Shown here: in pieces, positions 9,722-18,321 of the stretch
How the letters are laid out: the number at the start of each line of letters is the position of its first letter
Numbering within the stretch: the stretch's first letter is position 1
From: an uncultured Bacteroidales bacterium
GTDB lineage: Bacteria; Bacteroidota; Bacteroidia; Bacteroidales; FEN-979
DNA: 64,000 nucleotides
Assembly (NCBI GenBank): GCA_903887775.1
Contig: CAISRB010000012.1
Coordinates: 124,001 to 188,000, forward strand
Direction: 5' to 3'
Notes under the pieces: model-generated
Seen by the model: the letters and a program-made list of their open reading frames with translations, nothing else
Told to the model about the DNA's origin: nothing
The model's database searches: none
Position numbers and translations under genes: made by a program

Positions 9722-10015
9722 ATGAACACATTAGTAAAGTTAATGGTATTGGGATGTGGTTTAATGACATTGACGTCTCTGCCGGCATTCAGCGATGAGC
9801 CCTTGCCTCCCCCTCTTCCTCCGCAACATGGAGCAGGCGGGAACGGGGGACCGGCAGGTGCTCCCATCGATGGAGGCCTCGGTATTCTGCTGGGAATCGG
9901 CGCTGCATACGGGGGTAAAAAATATCTGCAGTCAAAAAAATTAAAAAAGGAAGCTGCAGTTGTCACAGAGAATGGTCCTGCAGAAGCCGGATTTACAAAC
10001 CGTAATGCTTCCTGA
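9722..10015 (+). CDS. Small exported protein with a PID-type C-terminal sorting signal
   Basis: 97 residues. Signal peptide (residues 1-24, ending LPAFS), a Pro/Gly-rich linker (LPPPLPPQHGAGGNGGPAG), then APIDGG followed by a short hydrophobic helix (LGILLGIGAAYG) and a basic KKYLQSKKLKK stretch. The order motif, helix, basic cluster is that of a C-terminal sorting signal. I recall a Bacteroidota 'PID-CTERM' class of this shape; the class name is from memory, but the layout is seen directly. About 26 residues follow the basic cluster. It lies ten bases after the T9SS gene, so it is probably in the same transcript. Its 3' end overlaps the convergent rhaD end by 23 bases. Confidence 0.7.
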   Translation: MNTLVKLMVLGCGLMTLTSLPAFSDEPLPPPLPPQHGAGGNGGPAGAPIDGGLGILLGIGAAYGGKKYLQSKKLKKEAAVVTENGPAEAGFTNRNAS

Positions 10016-10865
10016 TCCCTGCGATCTCTTCATCGGTAAGGCCATCTGGCTCAAAGCCGGTTCGGGCACAGCTCAGGTAAATGCCCGCAGATTTCGCGGC
10101 AAGGTCTAACTCGTCAAAGGCATCTGAAATGGTTCTTCCGGTTGCCATAGCCCCATGTTTTTCCCAGACCACCACGGGGTTTTTCTCGAAACAACGGGCC
10201 GTGAGAGTAGCAATTTTCTCAGTCCCGGGAATTGTGTGAGGGACAAACCCATACCCTTTTGGCTGAAACATGACTGTTTCGGGATGCATCTTCCAGAGGA
10301 TTCCGGTAAGTGATTCACCTGAGTGAAACCGGGGGTTATGCGTGAGTGCGATAAGCTCGGTGACATGGGCGTGAACCAAAACCTTCCCGTCTGAATTAGT
10401 CAGGCACAGCATTTCATGAATAGCAAGATGAGTGGGGAGTTCCGAGGTGGGCATTAAACTTTTTCCGGTTTTCTCCGGGACAATGATATGGTAGGCCTTC
10501 GACGAATCGCTGATATATACCAGGCAAATCCCTTCAAGGGGATCCCTTGCAAGGTTCCTCATTTTTGAACCTGCAGCAGTGACCAGCAGGAGCTGCCTGT
10601 TGAGCCCGGCATATTCCCTGGGTAAAGGCAGAAACGGGTAAGTCGAAAATTTGTCAAGTTCCTTCCCGGAAAAAAAGGAAGTGATGTTGACGGAAATATT
10701 ACCGGCATTTCTCTCTGCCCATCTCCTTTCCCAGAGGTAGCCTGCAACCTCCGATAGTTCTTCGGTGAGGGCCCGGATTTCTTTTTTCTGAAAAATATCC
10801 TGCATAAAAGTGATCCGGGGATCAAGGTTCACTGTCAGGTCAACATTTAAAATTTTCTGTTTCAT
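9993..10865 (-). CDS. rhaD: Rhamnulose-1-phosphate aldolase
   Basis: 290 residues of the class II (zinc) aldolase/adducin family, close to the usual RhaD length of about 275. Visible signatures are WERRWAERNAGNIS (phosphate-binding/substrate loop), SELPTHLAIHEML (catalytic Glu region), VHAHVTEL (two zinc histidines) and WEKHGAMATG (third zinc histidine). The enzyme splits L-rhamnulose 1-phosphate to dihydroxyacetone phosphate and L-lactaldehyde. No rhamnose kinase or isomerase is nearby. It is the last gene of the leftward ftsX-uppP-truB-tadA series, six bases after tadA, so it may be co-transcribed by chance. Fuculose-phosphate aldolase is the alternative, but the N-terminal region favours RhaD. 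Confidence 0.82.
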   Translation of the reverse strand: MKQKILNVDLTVNLDPRITFMQDIFQKKEIRALTEELSEVAGYLWERRWAERNAGNISVNITSFFSGKELDKFSTYPFLPLPREYAGLNRQLLLVTAAGSKMRNLARDPLEGICLVYISDSSKAYHIIVPEKTGKSLMPTSELPTHLAIHEMLCLTNSDGKVLVHAHVTELIALTHNPRFHSGESLTGILWKMHPETVMFQPKGYGFVPHTIPGTEKIATLTARCFEKNPVVVWEKHGAMATGRTISDAFDELDLAAKSAGIYLSCARTGFEPDGLTDEEIAGIRKHYGL

Positions 10866-10871
10866 CGTGTA

Positions 10872-11333
10872 TTATTTATCCCGTTTAAGGGCAAAAAACT
10901 CTTTCAGCAGGTTTTTGCATTGAGCCTGGAGAACCCCGCTTTCAACAGTCGTCTTTGGGTGAAGCAGTGGCCGGTCAATGAGGGTGTAACCCCTTTTTTC
11001 ATCAGCCGTTCCGTAAATAATCTTTTCAATGCGGGTCCAGAAGGCAGCCCCGGCGCACATCACGCAGGGCTCCAGCGTTACATACAGGGTACATTCATTC
11101 AGGTATTTACCTCCCAGGTAATCCGAGGCGGCGGTAAATGCCTGCATTTCGGCATGAGCCGTCACATCATGCAGGGTTTCGGTAAGATTGTGGGCCCTCG
11201 CAATGATCCGCTTTTGGCATACGACTACTGCCCCAACGGGGACTTCGTCCTTTTCAAAAGCCTTATGGGCTTCCCTGAGCGCTTCGTTCATGAAGTACTC
11301 ATCCGTGAACAAAGGATACAAAACGGTTTTCAT
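10872..11333 (-). CDS. tadA: tRNA-specific adenosine(34) deaminase
   Basis: 153 residues, the normal TadA length. The cytidine/deoxycytidylate-deaminase zinc site is complete: HAE at 60-62 (zinc His and proton-shuttle Glu) and PCVMC at 89-93 (two zinc Cys). VPVGAVVV (31-38) is the usual strand before it. TadA converts A34 to inosine in tRNA-Arg(ACG), allowing it to read CGU, CGC and CGA. It lies 16 bases after truB and six before rhaD in a leftward series, so two tRNA-modification genes stand side by side. Confidence 0.93.
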   Translation of the reverse strand: MKTVLYPLFTDEYFMNEALREAHKAFEKDEVPVGAVVVCQKRIIARAHNLTETLHDVTAHAEMQAFTAASDYLGGKYLNECTLYVTLEPCVMCAGAAFWTRIEKIIYGTADEKRGYTLIDRPLLHPKTTVESGVLQAQCKNLLKEFFALKRDK

Positions 11334-11349
11334 TTACCTGATGTATATT

Positions 11350-12060
11350 TTATTCATTGGTTTTGCTTTCATCCTCACAAAATAACTTCTGGTTGATATT
11401 TTCCATTTCCCAGGCGTCGCGCAGATGGTAGGAACCTATGCGCGTCCTGCAAAGCTCTGTAAGATGTGCACCGCATCCTAAAATTAACCCAAGGTCCCTG
11501 GCTATCGAACGTATGTAAGTTCCCTTGCTGCAGCTGATCCTGAAGCAAAGATAAGGCAAATTGACCCGGGTAATCTCAAACCCGCTCACCGTGACAACCC
11601 GGGGTGTGATCTCCACTTCCTGATCCTGGCGTGCATATTTATACGCCCTGCGGCCGGCTATTTTCCTGGCCGAGAAAACCGGTGGGGCCTGCTCGTAAGT
11701 ACCGGTAAGTTTTTCTGCTGCTTTACTGATCTGTTCACCGGTAATATGCTCATATGGCAGTTTGTTGTCTATCTCCTTTTCCAGGTCGAACGAGGGAGTT
11801 GTGGCTCCGATGCGGAAAGTCCCGGTATATTCTTTTTCAAGCCCCTGGAACTCATCAATCCGTTTTGTGAATTTTCCGGTACAGATAATTAACAGGCCCG
11901 TAGCCAGAGGATCGAGGGTCCCGGCATGGCCGATTTTTATTTTTTTTATCTGCTGATGAGTACGGATGAGGGAGCGGAGTTTAGCGACAACGTCGAACGA
12001 TGTCCATCGGTAAGGCTTATTGATCAGAATAACTTCGCCCTGTTCAAACTGAAGGCCCAT
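11350..12060 (-). CDS. truB: tRNA pseudouridine(55) synthase
   Basis: 236 residues. The TruB family signature GHAGTLDPLATG (44-55) holds the catalytic Asp at residue 50; KPYRWTSFDVV (15-25) is the conserved N-terminal motif, and CSKGTYIRSIARDLG is the conserved third motif. The enzyme makes pseudouridine 55 in the T-loop of nearly all tRNAs. Only two bases separate its ATG from the end of uppP, so translation is probably coupled. It is slightly shorter than E. coli TruB, lacking much of the C-terminal PUA-like region, as is common in Bacteroidota. Confidence 0.94.
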   Translation of the reverse strand: MGLQFEQGEVILINKPYRWTSFDVVAKLRSLIRTHQQIKKIKIGHAGTLDPLATGLLIICTGKFTKRIDEFQGLEKEYTGTFRIGATTPSFDLEKEIDNKLPYEHITGEQISKAAEKLTGTYEQAPPVFSARKIAGRRAYKYARQDQEVEITPRVVTVSGFEITRVNLPYLCFRISCSKGTYIRSIARDLGLILGCGAHLTELCRTRIGSYHLRDAWEMENINQKLFCEDESKTNE

Positions 12061-12062
12061 GA

Positions 12063-12866
12063 TTACAGGCTTAAACTATGCCCCGTGAGAAGGAATGCGA
12101 GAAGAAGAAAACCGACGATGATGCGATACCAGCCGAACATCCTGAAGCCATGTTTTACGAGGAAGGCAATAAATCCTTTGATAGCCAGTATGGCGACGAT
12201 GAATGCAATGATATTCCCCAGGATGATCATGTTAATATTGTGATGGCTGAGGAGTTCCGGGTTATGCCTCCAGGCGTCCCATAAACTTTTTGCAAACGCC
12301 CCTGCCAGGGTAGGGACTGCCAGGAAAAACGAAAATTCGGCAGCAATGGCCCTGCTGAGTTTCTGCTGCATACCCCCCATGATTGTTGCAGCTGACCGGC
12401 TGAAACCGGGAAATACCACTGCAAGTAACTGGAAAAGCCCAATGATTAGGGAGTTTTTATAAGTGATCTTTTCCTCTTCGCGGATCGTGGGATTTTTAAA
12501 CCAGCTGTCGATAAAAAGTAGGATGAACCCGCCAAGGAACATGATTATCGTAATAAACAAGGGGCTTTCGATGACCTCTTCAATCTTTTTCTTCAGTAAC
12601 ACACCCACTATCGCGGCGGGGATGAATGCCACAAAAAGTTTCAGGTAAAAATCCGGCTTTTTGAAGTTCAGGAACTTTCTCCAGTAAAGCACGAGTACGG
12701 AGATGATAGCTCCAAACTGCACCGTTTCAATAAAAAGGTTCGTGAATTCTTTATCTTTAATATCCAGGATTGCGCTCGTGAGCGCCATATGTCCCGTACT
12801 GGAAATCGGAAGGAACTCAGTAATCCCCTCGACTATAGCCATGATGATGGCCTGTAAAACAGTCAT
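12063..12866 (-). CDS. uppP: Undecaprenyl-diphosphate phosphatase
   Basis: 267 residues, about eight membrane segments. Both BacA/UppP motifs are present: EGITEFLPISSTGH (13-26), with the Glu-rich site, and PGFSRSAAT (153-161), with the catalytic Ser/Arg. It recycles the C55 lipid carrier for peptidoglycan and O-antigen synthesis by removing a phosphate from undecaprenyl diphosphate. Its ATG shares one base with the stop of the DUF3098 gene (TAATG arrangement), implying coupled translation in the leftward ftsX-DUF3098-uppP-truB series that is conserved in Bacteroidota. Confidence 0.95.
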   Translation of the reverse strand: MTVLQAIIMAIVEGITEFLPISSTGHMALTSAILDIKDKEFTNLFIETVQFGAIISVLVLYWRKFLNFKKPDFYLKLFVAFIPAAIVGVLLKKKIEEVIESPLFITIIMFLGGFILLFIDSWFKNPTIREEEKITYKNSLIIGLFQLLAVVFPGFSRSAATIMGGMQQKLSRAIAAEFSFFLAVPTLAGAFAKSLWDAWRHNPELLSHHNINMIILGNIIAFIVAILAIKGFIAFLVKHGFRMFGWYRIIVGFLLLAFLLTGHSLSL

Positions 12867-13159
12867 TAATCCCTGGGCTTTTTCATGATGGCAAAGATCT
12901 CGATCACATACCCTGCAAGAATCAGGATCGGGGCCAGCGTGATGCGGCGGAAACTGAACAGCTCATAATTGAACACCTTGGGGTCATCGGAACCTCCGCC
13001 TATCATCAGCAGAAAACCCAATGCGATAAAAAAGAGGCCGATCAGCATAAGACGGTAATTCTCTTTTCCGAAAGCAAATTCGCCAATTTTAGCCGCTGGT
13101 GCAGGTTTTGCTGCTTCGGCAGGCTTCTTTGCAGTAACGGGCTTTTTATTCTTATCCAT
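12866..13159 (-). CDS. DUF3098 small membrane protein
   Basis: 97 residues from the ATG at 13159. The frame is open upstream, but the usual Lys/Ala/Pro-rich DUF3098 N-terminus (MDKNKKPVTAKKPAEAAKP) starts here. Two hydrophobic segments follow (YRLMLIGLFFIALGFLLMIG and LAPILILAGYVIEIFAI), linked by the conserved stretch DPKVFNYELFSFRRI. The function is unknown. The family nearly always sits between ftsX and uppP in Bacteroidota, suggesting an accessory role in cell-envelope growth or division. The stop overlaps the uppP start by one base. Confidence 0.85.
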   Translation of the reverse strand: MDKNKKPVTAKKPAEAAKPAPAAKIGEFAFGKENYRLMLIGLFFIALGFLLMIGGGSDDPKVFNYELFSFRRITLAPILILAGYVIEIFAIMKKPRD

Positions 13160-13203
13160 GAACATCAATTTAAGGGCAACAAAATTATGAAATTTTCTGA
13201 CAC

Positions 13204-14088
13204 TCAGGTATACAGCAGATCTGTTTTGATCCGAAGATACTTTCTTACCGACATATAGGTGGACCCCCATGAAATGCCAATTCCCAGGGCCAGGATCATC
13301 ACAACGAGGATTGCAAGCCTGAAGGGGCTCTCCAACTCCATCAGTTCGGGCAACTGTTCAATACTGAAATACAGGGTGATCACCAGCATCCCGATAGCCA
13401 GCAGGGAACTCAGCACCCCGTTAGCAATCGCTTTCTCAAGAAAAGGCAGGCGGATAAAATTTTCCGTGGCTCCCACAAGCTGCATGCTGCGGATCAAAAA
13501 GCGTTTCGAATAAATGGCCAGGCGGATCGTATTATTGATAAGCACAATGGCTATGAAAAACATGATTGCTGAAAAAACCAATAAAACAAAGCTCACCTTA
13601 TTCAGGTTTTTATTGATCAGGTCGATAAGTGATTTCTGATAAAACACTTCTTTCACTTCAGGCCTGGAAAGCAATTTCTGTTCAATCCGGCTGATACTGT
13701 CGACATTGGTATAGGAGGCCTTGAGCCTCAGGTCTATGCTGTGAAGCAGGGGATTGTATCCCAGAAAACCAATAAAATCTTCTCCAAGCTCTTCTTGCAG
13801 CTGGTCGGCGGCACGTTCTTTGGGAATATATTCGGATGACTTGACGTAAGGTTCCAGGTCAAGCCGCTTTTTAAGTTCAAGTATCCCTGCCTCCCTGACC
13901 CCGTCCTTGATCATAATGGAAAACCCGATATTTTCTTTTACGTAATCGGAGACCTTGCTGGCATGCAGGAATATAAGCCCAAGAAGCCCGAGCAGGAACA
14001 ATACCAAGGTGGTACTGATCAACGTAGTCAAATAAGAAGTGGCTATCCTTCTCTGAAAATACCGTTCATCCTGGGGCAGCATGGCCAT
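13204..14088 (-). CDS. ftsX: Cell division protein FtsX
   Basis: 294 residues with the FtsX layout: a cytoplasmic N-terminus, first membrane helix (about 20-42), a periplasmic domain (about 45-165, with PYVKSSEYIPKERAADQLQ), then three more membrane helices in the FtsX/MacB permease domain. FtsX with the ATPase FtsE controls peptidoglycan hydrolases at the septum; ftsE is not in this window, as is common in Bacteroidota. It is the first gene of the leftward series; the 55 bases upstream separate it from the AsmA-like gene. DUF3098 follows 44 bases downstream. Confidence 0.9.
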   Translation of the reverse strand: MAMLPQDERYFQRRIATSYLTTLISTTLVLFLLGLLGLIFLHASKVSDYVKENIGFSIMIKDGVREAGILELKKRLDLEPYVKSSEYIPKERAADQLQEELGEDFIGFLGYNPLLHSIDLRLKASYTNVDSISRIEQKLLSRPEVKEVFYQKSLIDLINKNLNKVSFVLLVFSAIMFFIAIVLINNTIRLAIYSKRFLIRSMQLVGATENFIRLPFLEKAIANGVLSSLLAIGMLVITLYFSIEQLPELMELESPFRLAILVVMILALGIGISWGSTYMSVRKYLRIKTDLLYT

Positions 14089-14143
14089 TTACTTTGTTGC
14101 TTATTCCTCACTTATTATAAGGCTTTGCGAATTTACAGAAAAT

Positions 14144-17100
14144 TTATTTGGCCTTTCTTCCCAGGTTCTTTTTTATTTGCCGCTGTTCATCCGAATTAAG
14201 CCCGACTGAGGATTTCAGGCCGCTGAGAGTGCTTTTCCACACATAATTGAAAAATCCTTTCGTGGTATCCCTCTGAAAATAAATAATGCCTTTTTTCAGC
14301 TTTCCGCTGTAATCAGGGTTGTCGTCGGGCAGAAACGCATTGGCGATATCGGTGATGGCCTCGTTTTTCAGCTTTTTAAAGGACCCCTTTGTGATCAGTT
14401 TAAGCTCAATATAGAGATCACGGTAGAATACTTCAATGCCGCCGACAGCTGTTTTGTCATTCGCCGAGACCAGGGAAACCTTAGCCTTGTCGACAAACCC
14501 ATGGGAGATTTTTGCAGGCAACAGCCTGGAAAGCATGGGATTGAGATCCCTCAGGTCAACCGAATCAATGGTGGCCCACCACCAGATCGAATCCCTGGGA
14601 TTCAGCATGTCAAACCGGTAATGTCCTGTAATGCGGCCCTTGCCCATGAACATTCCTGTTCCGTTGACCGACATGATCCGGTTTGTTTTCAGGGCAGCGG
14701 TGTCGTTCGAGATGTTGAGGATTGCTGAATTCATATGGTCGAAGAAAATGTGGCCGGGTTCATCACCGGTTTGCTCATCATACCTGACATAGGCGTTCAT
14801 GATCTTCACCGTATCGATGGCCAGAGGGATAGGGATCTTTCTGATCTGCGTCTGGAAAAGATATTTTTTTCCGGGCCTGATCTGCGTGATCCTCTTGTCA
14901 CGATAGCACTCAATACGTGGCCCCGACAAAACGACCGAACCGGCCCACAGTGATTTCTGCGAGATCAGCTTCTCCAGGTTTAACCTTTTAACCTCCAGCC
15001 CGGGAACCGAAACTGTAAAGATATCCGTTTGATAACCAATCTTTTTGTAAAACTCTTCCCTGGAATAATTGGGAAGCAGGGTCAATGAATCAAGGATCAG
15101 GTTTTTCCTCCCTGTGCTGATGTTTATCTTTTTAAATCCAATGGTATAAAGGCTGTCCTGTATCGGGAAGTCCATCCCTTTTGCCGAAATTGAAATATCG
15201 GCTGCATTAAACAGAGGCGCAGCCGTAATTCCTTCCCGGTTCAGTGAATCGAGCAAAAATTTTGTTACCGAAATTTGCAGGTCATCCAGTATATAATCCT
15301 TTACATTCTTGTTTTTATGTATATGAATCCTGGCCCCGGCATCCCGGATGAGGATGCTGTCGATCCTGAAAGACCCGGTTTCCGGTTTATATGAAAGGTG
15401 AAGGGGGATCTTTCCGCTTTGCTTATTATTCCCGCTGAAAAGGGAAACGTCTGCTTTGGGATTATAGATTACAATGCTTCCGATGATCCATTGCTGTTCG
15501 AACAATGCTTTGTCGAAATAAAAATCCCTGACACTGATCCGTGGTATTTTCGCAGAAACAGTGGTTTTTTCTGCAGAATTCCTGCCGGTATTTCCCAAAG
15601 GCAGAATATTGATCCCGCTTATTTCAATGTCGAGTGGATACGAATTCAGGCTGATATTGTCGCAACTTACTTCATAGGCACTGTCCATAACTATCATCCT
15701 AAGTGGTTTCACCGACAAACCTATGGAATCGAAACGCATGGAACCATTCATATTCCCCCGGTCTGGAAGCTTCATATTGAGGTTCTGAATTGAAAAATCT
15801 ATGTCTTTCAACTTGAAATAGCTTGATTTTGTGCGTTCCAGGCCGTCAAACGACAAGTCTCCTTTCAGGATAATCAGTTTACTGACGTCCAGGAATTTTA
15901 CTAAACCCTGGGAAGTAGCGATCCGTTCATCTTCCTGATCCTTCCTGACTTTCACCGGGTCTCCGGCCTTCAGCGACAGTTGCGGGTTGTTCATCATCAG
16001 GATATTGGCATGTAATATTTTGTCCTGGAAAAGTTTCCTGTGATTCAGGCCCTGCAAAAAAAGATTGTCCAGCGAAAAAGACATTGAAACATTCGATTTT
16101 CTCCTGACTTCTGAAGTCTCGGGCTCCCTGGTCCGGTCAAAAAATATACTGTCCGCTTCGATCAGGGAATCCCTGGTAGCAATGTGCACCCGGCTTGTCT
16201 TAATCCTCCTGAGGCTGTCCGGAGAAATATACGTGAATGATCTCAGGTCAAAATCAAAGTCTTTGCTGTAGAAATATCCCTGCTGATTCATCCCGTGAAC
16301 TGAGTCAATTAAAAAGTCATACATTTTCAGGTCAAAGGACCCTGAGCTTATCTTCTGGTCGATGCTGTCGGCATGAAGATGAAAGCCCAGGAAGCCTTTA
16401 TTTACAATAATGGAGTCGCCTTTGATCAAATTCACATATTTCTTCAGGAGGTTATATACCACATCGTTATTGGATTCCTCGAATAAATCCCCGGGTTTCC
16501 TGAACCTGGCTTTTTCTTTCACGGAGGGCCTGTATTTTGTAAATTTTACATCCGGAGATTCAATGATCAGGTTTCTGAATACCAGGTTTTGCTTATAGAA
16601 GGCTGTTAAAAGGTCAATGGAATTAAATTTCAGGTCGGGTAATAGAATAAATAAGGTATTTCTCCTATTCTCCGTCTCCTGAAGATTTTTTTCTTCATCA
16701 GGATAGAGCATTCCCTGTTCGAAATCGAGAGTTTTATTTTTTGTGGAAAGATAAACATGGCCGGCATTCAGCACATGGATCTGGTCGCGCAGCCTTAAGA
16801 TAATCTCATACAGGTTCAGATCCAGGTTCTTTGAATAGAAGATCCTGTCTTTTCGCTTGTATGCAAGGGAGTCGAGCCTGAAATCATCCACTGTGATATC
16901 CATGCGGGAAACCCTGAGCTCGGGGTTGTGGTCGGTAATGTTCCTGAAATATTCAAGTGAAGCTTCGCGGATCAGCAGCGTATCCAGGCTTACCGATTTC
17001 AGCTTCCCTGAAATAACCGTAAACAGGTCGGCTTTGTTGAAGGATTTCCGTTTCTTACGATGCCCCTGATCCAGCCTGGCTTCCCGGGCTTCCTCCGAAG

Positions 17101-18088
17101 CATTCTGAAAAATTTTCAGTCTCGTGAAATCGAGTTCGATTTTTTTCAGGTGAACCCGCTTTTCGGTCAGGGCTGCATAAAGGTTTATGCCGTCTATCGA
17201 AAAATCAGGCACGTCAACCTGGAAAAAAGTACCCTGGCGGGCGTGGCTGAGCCTCTTCGAATAAAAATTCGGGCGAAGGGAAATGTTTTTCCCGTACAAT
17301 TTCGACTTCACAAGGTTAAACCCTATCTCGTCAGCCAGCAAAAAATAAAGGCTGTCGGTAAGGCTGTATCTCACATGATGAACTTTGAAATCTATGTCAC
17401 GGGAGTAGAAAACCCTTTCGTGGTTATAATAACTGAACGGGTTGATAGCCACATCACGTAATATCGCCGAGAATTCATACTGGCCGAGAGCCTGTTGTCC
17501 CTGGACTCCTTCCTTGTTGGAAATTATTCTTGCCCTTTCGACATTGATGGAGTCTATCTGAATATCATGGAAAATTTTAGACGCGAGGGGGTAAACGTCT
17601 TCATAAACATTTTTGAACCCCCCTTTTTTCGAAGTCAGCGTATCGGGGAACCCCATCAGCACAATTTCAGGCTTTATGATCGACATCTCTCTCAGGTGAA
17701 TGTTCCTGTTGAGCCATAATTCCCTGAAATTAATCCTGTGCAGGATCAATTGACGGTAGGAGATTTTATACAATGTTTTTTTTGCCGTCCCCTGCTGTTT
17801 CATTTTCTGGTATAAAAGGGTATCAGGGGTAAGGCAGAAATCATAAACTGAAATATTTCTTGTCAGTATATTGATCTTCAAATTCGAAAAATCTATCGTA
17901 TAGAGACCCTGGCTTGTCGAGTAGATCTTTCTCTGGATCATTTCACGAAGCAGCTTTGTTCCAAAAAAATTAAACAAAATGTAAACCGAAAGGATCATCA
18001 GGGTAAGCAGTATGATCACCCCCGATAAGATACGGATCAGGATTCTGAGCGGCCTTCTTTTTTTGTGTTTGCTTGCCTGGTCTGTCAT
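14144..18088 (-). CDS. Giant AsmA-like (TamB/AsmA superfamily) envelope protein
   Basis: 1314 residues. A basic N-terminus (KHKKRRP) and one membrane anchor (about 14-40, VIILLTLMILSVYILFNFFG) are followed by a very long, mainly beta periplasmic region of repeated short units such as LRLRD, FDLRSFTYISPDSLRRIK and DFSIQNLNMKLPDRGNM. The C-terminal 200 residues (NGTGMFMGKGRITGHYRFDM, then LNPMLSRLLPAKISHGFVDKA) resemble the AsmA C-terminal domain. Family knowledge: such proteins form hydrophobic beta grooves thought to carry phospholipid between the inner and outer membranes. This is assigned by architecture, not close similarity. It is a single leftward gene, divergent from leuS. Confidence 0.65.
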   Translation of the reverse strand: MTDQASKHKKRRPLRILIRILSGVIILLTLMILSVYILFNFFGTKLLREMIQRKIYSTSQGLYTIDFSNLKINILTRNISVYDFCLTPDTLLYQKMKQQGTAKKTLYKISYRQLILHRINFRELWLNRNIHLREMSIIKPEIVLMGFPDTLTSKKGGFKNVYEDVYPLASKIFHDIQIDSINVERARIISNKEGVQGQQALGQYEFSAILRDVAINPFSYYNHERVFYSRDIDFKVHHVRYSLTDSLYFLLADEIGFNLVKSKLYGKNISLRPNFYSKRLSHARQGTFFQVDVPDFSIDGINLYAALTEKRVHLKKIELDFTRLKIFQNASEEAREARLDQGHRKKRKSFNKADLFTVISGKLKSVSLDTLLIREASLEYFRNITDHNPELRVSRMDITVDDFRLDSLAYKRKDRIFYSKNLDLNLYEIILRLRDQIHVLNAGHVYLSTKNKTLDFEQGMLYPDEEKNLQETENRRNTLFILLPDLKFNSIDLLTAFYKQNLVFRNLIIESPDVKFTKYRPSVKEKARFRKPGDLFEESNNDVVYNLLKKYVNLIKGDSIIVNKGFLGFHLHADSIDQKISSGSFDLKMYDFLIDSVHGMNQQGYFYSKDFDFDLRSFTYISPDSLRRIKTSRVHIATRDSLIEADSIFFDRTREPETSEVRRKSNVSMSFSLDNLFLQGLNHRKLFQDKILHANILMMNNPQLSLKAGDPVKVRKDQEDERIATSQGLVKFLDVSKLIILKGDLSFDGLERTKSSYFKLKDIDFSIQNLNMKLPDRGNMNGSMRFDSIGLSVKPLRMIVMDSAYEVSCDNISLNSYPLDIEISGINILPLGNTGRNSAEKTTVSAKIPRISVRDFYFDKALFEQQWIIGSIVIYNPKADVSLFSGNNKQSGKIPLHLSYKPETGSFRIDSILIRDAGARIHIHKNKNVKDYILDDLQISVTKFLLDSLNREGITAAPLFNAADISISAKGMDFPIQDSLYTIGFKKINISTGRKNLILDSLTLLPNYSREEFYKKIGYQTDIFTVSVPGLEVKRLNLEKLISQKSLWAGSVVLSGPRIECYRDKRITQIRPGKKYLFQTQIRKIPIPLAIDTVKIMNAYVRYDEQTGDEPGHIFFDHMNSAILNISNDTAALKTNRIMSVNGTGMFMGKGRITGHYRFDMLNPRDSIWWWATIDSVDLRDLNPMLSRLLPAKISHGFVDKAKVSLVSANDKTAVGGIEVFYRDLYIELKLITKGSFKKLKNEAITDIANAFLPDDNPDYSGKLKKGIIYFQRDTTKGFFNYVWKSTLSGLKSSVGLNSDEQRQIKKNLGRKAK

Positions 18089-18146
18089 TCGCGTAAACGG
18101 GGATTAACTCCAAAAATAGAAATTTCCTGCGTTATATCCTATTTCC

Positions 18147-18154
18147 TACCTTTG
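18147..18154 (+). promoter_or_regulatory. Bacteroidota -7 box of leuS
   Basis: TACCTTTG matches TAnnTTTG. It is 167 bases before the leuS ATG and just before the GCGAAAA heptamer array, so the array would lie in the leuS 5' untranslated leader. Confidence 0.5.
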
Positions 18155-18167
18155 CACGATAGATAAG

Positions 18168-18310
18168 TAGCGAAAAGCGAAAAGCGAAAAGCGAAAAGCG
18201 AAAAGCGAAAAGCGAAATAGCAAAAAGCGAAAAGCGAAAAGCGAAAAGCGAAATAGCAAAAAGCGAAAAGCGAAAAGCGAAAAGCGAAATAGCGAAAAGC
18301 GAAAAGCGAA
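18168..18310 (+). repeat. AGCGAAA heptamer tandem array in the leuS leader
   Basis: About 20 head-to-tail copies of AGCGAAA over 143 bases. They fall in four blocks (7, 5, 5 and 3 copies), each opened by an eight-base unit with an extra T (TAGCGAAA or TAGCAAAA). The array lies between the -7 box at 18147 and the leuS ATG at 18322. Long antisense frames across it are an artefact of a stop-free period of 21 bases. There are no spacers, so it is not CRISPR. Confidence 0.95.
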
Positions 18311-18321
18311 TAACTTGTAAT

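Noticed and set aside
18168-18310. CRISPR array
   Set aside because: Unit is only seven bases, there are no spacers and no cas gene is nearby.
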